From: Strigamia acuminata
Lineage: Eukaryota; Arthropoda; Chilopoda; Geophilomorpha; Linotaeniidae
NCBI GenBank assembly: GCA_949358305.1
Contig: OX442315.1
Location: forward strand, 28,732,427 to 28,796,426
Direction: 5' to 3'
DNA length: 64,000 nt
The position numbers were made by a program, and so were the translations under genes. The notes beneath the pieces were generated by a model. That model was not told where the DNA came from. It saw nothing but the letters and a program-made list of their open reading frames with translations, and made no database searches. Below, in pieces: positions 10,601 through 19,600 of the stretch (within the stretch, counting starts at the first letter, position 1; each line of letters begins with the position of its first letter).

Positions 10601-13600
10601 CATGAATCACAAGATAAAGTTATATTCACACCACTCTCTGCAGTGTATGGAATTCCATACGTTGACAAATGTAGGTCATTTAAATAGCGCTGGTTTAAAT
10701 CGTTTTTGTGACATTTAGCTGTAAATAATTTTTTTCTTTGGTTATAATACAAGTAATTTGATTCTGAATTGTTACCTGGTTTGCAGTTGATTTGATTAGC
10801 CCATTTACCGTTTACACAAGTAGAAGTGATTCCAGAGTTTGAAGCTCTGTTATCTGCTTCGTATCCTGAATCGCAATGCATTCTTACATTTTCTTTGTGC
10901 GGGATGTATTTACCTGGCTGGACCTACAGTTTAAAACAACTACCTCTTTTAACTATCGGGATGAGCAACTTTGTCGTCAATTGCCAGAAGTGGTCAATTT
11001 GACTATAAAAGTGCAGCTAATTTGGGTTTTTCATATTTTGACTCCAATAATAAAATGAAACAAAACTTACCTTTTGATTTTCATGTACAACGTACATGGC
11101 TTTATCAGGGACTTTACAATGTTCTATAAGAATATATTAAAATTTTAGTTAAAGCGTATTTTTATTTTGGTTTGATATTTCTTACGGATACACAGTGGAG
11201 GTTGTGGAGTCCAATGAAAAACTTTCTGTTCAAATTTACATTCAGCCACAATTGACCCATGTGTGGTTGTATGTGGATCGCAACGGTAATGAACTTGTTT
11301 ATTCAATTGAGTTCCTTCAATAAACGCAATGGTTCCATTTTCAGGCTTTTCTGGTTGCCCACAATCGATTTCTGTATAGTTAAATTAATTTTTTTAGAAA
11401 AAACCGGGTGGCCCACATAAAACTGGCCCGAGGTTCACTAAGGGTGTATCAAATTTTTTTTTACATAGTTCAGTTAAATACTAGCATATATTAATTATTT
11501 TAGTTGTGGGTAGTGTTGTTTAATTAACGTTTCTGGTGCAGTCTTTTCTGTTCTTTCGTGTGGTGTATAGTTATTGATGATCCGAGCTTTTGTTCCCGAG
11601 ATATTTTAAATTTTAATCAATTTTTGTCGAAATTCACCAAGTTTGATTGCATTAGTCATTCCTGAACTTCAGATTTTGTGGTACTACTCTTTAGTTTCTC
11701 TAACACAAGCAAATGTTTTTGGTGGGCACATATGATAGAGGTAATTTGAAGTGGAAAAAGCCTGGAACTAATTCCAATTCCCTGAAGGCTTACTTGTTGT
11801 TTGCATAGTTGTAGGTCTAGTTGTTGTTTGCATAGTTGTAGGCTTAATTGTTGTTGAATTTTCAAAAATTATAAATTGCTACAAATGTATTTGTTAATTG
11901 AATGTAATTTTGTTTAGCTGTAATGACATTTAATTAGGAAATACGTTTGTAGCAATTTGAAATTTTGGAAAATTCAACTGAAGTCTGTTTAAATAATGCA
12001 CCATTTCATATACTGTACAGCAAACAACATTTTGAATGCATTTTTGAATCGCTTCGTCGTATTGTCCATCGAGGCTTTGTAAAATATCATTTTGTTTGTC
12101 TAAATGATATCCAGTTTGACATAAAATTTGAATTCTGTCCTTGTGACAGATCTTGTTAGCCAGAGTCTAAACTTTGATGCATATTAATAATAATACTAAT
12201 GAATAATTTGTGTTTGAAATGAGTTGTTATCAAGGTTCTTTTCGACGCAGCTTTTACAGTAGTTGAAATAGTGCCGTGTGGAATATTAGGAATTGAACAT
12301 GATGCTAATTAATGAGAAACTAAATTAATAATGAATCAATAATACCGGTAGCCTATAATAATTTGGGTATACTATACTAGTACAAAGCAAAATATAAAAT
12401 TGTATCTACCGCAATCTGTATTATTATTTATTATTATTAATAAATGACTGACCTTCAAATAATACAGTTATTGTATTTGAATAATCACTATTTCGGTCAG
12501 GAATTTGACATGTAAAAGTCAAATGAGCAGTTGATGGAGCTACTGCTACTTTAATATACCACGCTTTTTTGTCATAATCGTAAGCTAAGAGAGATTAAAA
12601 GAATTTTTACCACTTATTAGGGGTTTAATATTGATAATTTTACTTACCAATATTACTTCTTGTGCTAATACCATTTATTTTCATTATCGGTTGTACGTAA
12701 TATGATCCATAATAACATAGAAAATAATGATTCGCATTTCTTTCGGCCATGTAACTTCCTGAGTCCAAACGATGAGCCGGGAAACTTGATAAGTACTGAA
12801 TTGGAGGAGGTGAATGACCTAAAATGTTTTCAATTTTTTCATTGTTAGTAATATAAGAAAAAATTGACCGTTTGCAGTTACTTGTATTCGCATATAGTCT
12901 TAAGCAGGAGGGCCATTTTGATGTCCACTTGCCGTCATCACAAACTATCGATGCTTCACCAGTTATTTTAATATACTGGATCTTCACATCGAAACGTTAA
13001 GACATCAGTGTGATTGAAATATTCTGTGCTTGTCGACCGTTGTTTTCCATTTACAAAAATGTCCAAATTAGCGTATGAGCCAGTTTGGCATTTTCTATTG
13101 AACGTAACATATGTTGCTATTAAAAAAAGTTTTGTTAGCTCAAAGCATATTTATTCAAATATACAGTGTTGAAAGCCATTAACTAGCAACTGTGAAGTTG
13201 CTAGTAGTTGCTAGTATTTTTTACGGAAGAAAAAATTAGAAATATAATTATTGCTGTAACTGATCAAAAGAATGTTTATTGTGGGTTACATCCAATCGCC
13301 TAGTATTCAGTTTTAGCATGTGCATGTGTTAAGTCTGGAAGAGTACGGTATAACCGTGAAGAGCTTCGTCAACTTACGAGGGGGGAACCCAAAAAAATGA
13401 AATTTTCATCTGGAGGGTTCACAACATCAGTGTACCAGCCTGTCAGATGAGTTCTTGTAACAGTTGTTGTATAAGGCTGCATTAGGAAACAAAATTGTAC
13501 TGCCGCACATTGTTCATGCAAGTCAGCCATTAAAAAGTGGCAAAGTGCATTGACATACAGCGTAAGCTGTGTAGACCGGACATAAGACGGGTCCCAAAAG

Positions 13601-16600
13601 TTGTCCGGACTAAGGGGCTGTGTGTTTGGGAGAGGGAATTTAATATTGCTGGGTGTAATGTAGGTTGGTACCAAATCAGAACCTCCAAACTGTCCGGGCC
13701 ACACTGCTGTTTGGACGGTGCTATGTCCGGTCTATTCAGACTACAGTGTAGACTTCAAACCAAATTCACTGAAGTTGAATGCAGCCTCTTACAACAACTA
13801 GATTGTTTAGTTTTCTCTAAGACAAGCAAACGTTTTTGGTGTACAGGTATGATAGAGCTAATTTGAAGTGGAAAAAGCTTGGGACTAATTCCACTTCCCT
13901 GAAGGCTTACTTGTTGTTCGCACAGTTGTGGGCTTAGTTGTTGTTGTTCGCATAGTTGTTGTCTTAGTTGTTGTTGTTCGCATAGTTGTTGTCTTAGTTG
14001 TTGTTGTTGTTCGCATAGTTGTAGGCTTAGTTGTTGTTGTTCGCACAGTTGTAGGATTAGTTGTTGTTGTTCGCATAGTTGTAGGATTGGTTATTGTTTG
14101 CATAGTTGTCGGCTTGGTTGTTGTAGTAGGCTTAGTTGCTGCAGGTAAATAAAAAGGAAAAAATAAGATTTAATAATGGTCAGGTCATACCAGACTCCAG
14201 GCCTCAATCCAATTGAGCTTCCATAAACAAAACGTACATCAAAATGAAGCTGAGCGATTAAGAAATTGAACCAGTTAATATGAATGAGCGGTAGAAAAGG
14301 ATATATAGGCGGAATGGCACAAAATAAAAAGCAGTAGCTCAGTAGTTGTATTTAGAAAAGTTATTTAGTTCGCGTTCGTGTACGCGTTCACTTTTCGAAG
14401 TGAACGAGAAAAATGAACTTTGTTCACTTCACACGGTGAATGTGTACTTCGTTCATGTCCAAACGTTTTCATGAATTTTAAACGTTTTGATGATAAAAAC
14501 GTCTATTTCCAATCGCTTTTTATGACAAAAACGGCTTTTTTTCATCATAAACAGCGATGAAAATGACTCCTTTACTAAAAAAAAAGGCAGTGGCTACGTT
14601 CATGTCCGACGTGAACGTATTATTTTCATGACGCGCTGTGATTGGCTGAGATCTATTCAGGTCGGTTTGTTTCCTCAACGTAATTTTTCTCAAATTCAAT
14701 GTTTTCGAGGTTTTAGCTTCTTTTTTTCTTACAAGGGGGGGCTTAGCCCCCCCTTGACCCCCCCAGACCTAACCTTATCCGTTTTTAGCAAAGTTGACAA
14801 AATGAGGATTTTCGTCAATGTATTTCAATGCATCTCTCAACCAATCACAGCGCGTCATGAAAATAATACGTTCATGTCGGACATGAACGTAGCCACTTCG
14901 AAAAAAAAAAGTGGTTTTTACGTCTGAAATTCACAAAATGTGACAAAAAACATGTTAATTTTTTTTTTTAAATTGTAAAAGTGAAAGTGAACTATTGGTT
15001 CAAGTTCATGAACTTGAACTTAGTTCACTTTGGAAAAAATTAGAGTGAACGTGAAAGTGAACGTGTTCATATTGTCATGAACAAGAACTTGAATGCGTAC
15101 ACAATTTAGTGAACGAGATCCAACACTGCATTTAGGCTAAACAGCATTTTTAAACAGCATTTATAAACAGCATTTTTAAACTGTTTATAACGTGTTTATT
15201 GTATTTAGACAGCAAAGCAAGTTTAACTGCAATTTTAAACTGACTTTACAAATACAGCTAGTGTCTACTTAAATTTGATTGAAAGTACGTCCTGGTGAGT
15301 TAATTTACTGCTGTATTCAAATTCAGGGACAAAAGTAACTCAATTGCACATGACAGAAAAATATAATAATATAAATATAATAATATATAATATATAAATA
15401 TAACGTATTGTGATATTTCTAATGCTTAATTAATACGGAGTATATACTATGATTTAGGCTAATGTAGTGTTATGACGACATATGACGTTTTTTGTGCTTC
15501 CTGTATTAGTGTTTAACTTGATGTGTAACCGCCATGTTTTGTAACTAAGGGGAATCAGAAAAGAAATTTAAGTACTTAACTGGTCAAGTACTTAAGTGTG
15601 GATATGCAACTGAGCATGCCCAGAACATTTTTAAAGTTTGTTTTTACACACTGGGCATGCTCAGTTGCATATCCACACTTAAGTACTTGACCAGTTAAGT
15701 ACTTAAATTTCTTTTCTGATTCCCCTTAGTGTTAATGTGCATTTACCACTCATTGTGAATAAGTTCTCATATATTCTAACATAATGGAGGTTTTTATAAC
15801 TCTGTACAATTGATACTAACTTACCTTTAAGAAATACAGTTAGTGTATTTGAATAATTTTTATCCCGCCCAGGAATTTGACATTTAAAAGTGAATTGAGT
15901 AATTCCTTGATCTACTACTGCCTTTACATACCACGCTTGGTTGCTATAATCATAGGCTAAGGGAAATAAATATATAATTTATACTACGGTATGTGTATAA
16001 TACAGTGTAGGCTCTGTAGCCTGGACACAGGACAGGTCCCAGAAAGTTGTCGGGACTAAGGGGCTGTACGGATGGGGGAGGGAATTTAGCACGGCTGGGT
16101 ATAGATCGGGACCGATTTAGGACCTGACCTCCAAACTGTCCGGAAGGGAGGTGTCCGGGCTACAGAACTTACATTGCATTGGTAATTTTACTTACCAGCA
16201 TTATCCGTAATGATTATTCCGTTTATTTCCATTATCGGTTTTGCATCAATTGATCCATAATGACACAAAAAATAGTGATCTGCATGAATTTCTGCCAAGT
16301 AATCTCCTATGTCCAATCGTTCATATGGGATACCTGATAAGTACTGAACTGGAGGAGGTGAAGAAACTAAAACGTTTTCAATTATCGAATTGTAGAATAC
16401 TGGTAATATAAGAAAATAATTGATACTTTACTATTATTCGCGTATATTTTTATGCAGTAAGGCCATTTTGATGTCCACTTGCCGTCATCGCAAACTGGCG
16501 ATGCTTCTCCCATTAGTTTAAAATATATTCGATCTTTACATCGAAATATTAGGCTGTCATAGTGATTGAAATATTCAGTGTTTGTGGTCAGTTGTTTTCC

Positions 16601-19600
16601 ATTTACAAAAATGTCCATGTGAGCCTTCGAGCCAGCTTGACATTTTCTACTGTACCTGCCGGATATTGCTATTTAAAAAAAAATACTGTTTAGCTCAATC
16701 TCTAAGAAGTTTCTTTACAGTAGAACTTTAAGCATCCATTTGCATGCATGCATCAATTGATTACGAACTGGTCTCGAAAACATTCTAGTTATACCTGCAT
16801 ATCTCCGGCTGAGTACGCTGAGTGCACACATGGTTAACTTAACACAACATTTAACTAGAAATTCTATGCAAACGTAAGTTTTTCACATGTGCAAGTGATT
16901 TAAGTTTACCATTTAAAATGTGTAAGTTAATGTAACATATATCAAAAGTCTGTAATGATTATGATTATCACATGGTTACATTTCTGGTAATATGTTGGCA
17001 GTTTAGTTGCAACCATCTCTACTTTTACATTTCTTCTACACTTCTACTTTTGCATCTGATTTGATACCAAAACACAAACTGGTTTTTCAAATGAGTACAA
17101 ACTTGATTTGAATGATAGTCAGTTCAAAAAGTTTGGAATAATCCAAATTTTTATAAGCACATCATTGCTTGAATGCGTTTTGGTATTGCAGGGAAGCTCG
17201 CATTAAAATAAATGAAAATATTCTCAAGAGACATAATTTAGCTTTAGATTGAGCAAAAAATGTGCTCCTGGACGATTTATAGTTTTCTCGTAATCTGGAT
17301 GTGAATAAAACGCTAGTAATTAAAAAATTTGAAATAATGAGAATCATGTTCAAAAAGTTTATCTTTAATACTTGGTGACATGGCTGCATATCAGGGCCGT
17401 TCCTAGTAAATATCTGTGGTGAGGCGAGCATTAAAAATGCCGCCCCCCCCCCCCCAAAAAAAAAGAAGAAAAAAAAAAAAAACCTATTTCTGAATACGTC
17501 CGAAAATATTTTTGGGGAAAAAATTTTTTTTATTTATTTATTTTTTTTTTTGCCTACAATTGCCGCTCCTGTCAGTGTGCCGCCTGAGGCGGCCGCCTCT
17601 TTGCCTCATAGGTCGAAACGGCCCTGCTGCATATTCATTATGAGATGATCCGAAGATCAGATCATGTGACCCTAAGACCATGATGTTGTATCCACATACA
17701 GGATAAGCATCCCATATTTATTCAAACATAGTGTAGAAAGTTATTATTTCACAGTTGTTTTTTTACGGAAGAAAAAATTAGAATATGAATTATTGCTGTA
17801 ACTGATCAAAAGAATAGGGGGTTTCATTAATGAAGCAATTTTGTAATTTTGCAACTTTAGCAATTTTGCACTTTTGGATTTGTCACATGATATCAGTTCC
17901 ACCAATCATGTGCATAATTGCAAAAACACAAAACAGAAAAAATACACAATCACAAAATCAAAGGTAGTTTTGCTATTTTGGAAAAGATGGCAGCAGCCAA
18001 ACTCAATCCAAGTGGCCATCACAAATTGTGATTAATAATTAGTTTCAAAAACAATCTCATAATTTTGCAATTTTGCAATTATTTAAATAGTCACGTGACT
18101 TCCTATCCACCATATTAGGTTATAGTTATATCCAACCAATTTTAAAATGTGATGCAAAAAAACTAGTTCTTATTTGTGTGATGGAACAAAATATTTTTTA
18201 ATAAGGTGCATTTTAATAAATACTAGCTGTTCACCCACAAAGCCAAAGCCATAGATCAGACAAATGTATACAACCAAATCATAAAATAAATTTTTGCAAA
18301 ACTAAACCAAACCCATAATAATGCAACCCAAACCCAAACCACACCAAACTAAAACCAATGCCAATCTGGCCAATACCCAAACACAATCAAACCCAAAAGT
18401 TAACCTAAACCCAACGCCAATCCAGCCAATTCAATTTTGGCCCAAACCACTGCAACCTGCTATTTTGTCCTCCTTTATTATTCAACCACTTTTTCCAACT
18501 TTTTCTTATAAATCAACCCAAAAAAGATCGTTTTTTCCAAAATTTAAAATCAACGGTTAATCCGATCAAAAAGTTATCTGTACCATCGTTTTCAGCGGAA
18601 TTTTCTTCTCTGGAAACCTGTTTTAAACATTTCATTCGGTTAATTTTACGAATTTTTGGTTTTGTCATGGTCGAATCTCGAATCCAAATTCTGCACCAAA
18701 TTTCCAAATTTTCCCATTCGGTCCCCCGCTAAGATGGCCCGAATCGGCACTTTTCCTCGCCCGAATCAAAAAGTAAAAAATACAGGCTTGTGCAGAATTG
18801 TCTCCTCTTCAAAATGAGCTTGGTTCCATAATTTTCCGAGCTCATCTTGACATAGAAAACAATAAAAAACGATACGCGACGAACATTTCCGCCTGAATTT
18901 CCATTCGGGCACCCGCTAAAATCGCCCTGAATCGCCCTGAATCGGTACTTTTTTTTACCCGAATCGAAGTATTGAGTTTCCTAGCTGTTATACAGTCATG
19001 GATGCATCAGCATTTTGATGATATACAAGGATACAAGTTAGCCACTTAGATAGAGCTTGGATGCCTCCATTTTGTTTTGAGTTTCACAAGCCTCAAAATC
19101 ACTTCTTATCAAAATCACAAAAACTACCTTTTAGATGTTTTTGGGATTTTGTGTTTTTACTCTTTTGTGCTTTAGTGAATGTGAATGTGATTGGTAGAAC
19201 AGATATCACATGACAATACTCAAAAATCACAAAATCGTCCAGATCACACAATTGCAAAATTGACTGGGTTAATTCAATGTAAACTCATTTTTGGAGGCAT
19301 CAAAAAATAATGATTTTGTGATTAATGCAAAATCACAAAATTGCAAAATCATTCATATAATGAAACCCCCTAATGTTTATTATCGCCTAGTATTCTGTTT
19401 TAGCATGTGCAGGTGTTAAGTCCGGAAAAGTATGGTATAACCGTGAAGAGCGTCGTCAACTTACGAGGGGAGGACCCAAAAAAATAGAATTCTCTTCTGG
19501 AGGGTGCACACCATCAGTGTACCAGCCTATCATATGATGGGTTCCTGTAACAGTTGTTGTAAAAGGCTGCATAAGGAAACAAAAATGTACTGCCGCACAT

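Noticed and set aside
17162-17431. 89-codon minus-strand frame repeated identically at 35143-35412
   Set aside because: Identity is explained by the segmental duplication, and the frame runs into the hAT MITE. No motif supports it.
18321-18560. Asn/Gln/Pro-rich plus-strand frame
   Set aside because: Low-complexity ACCCAAACC repeats inside the 17816-19371 element; not a transposase.
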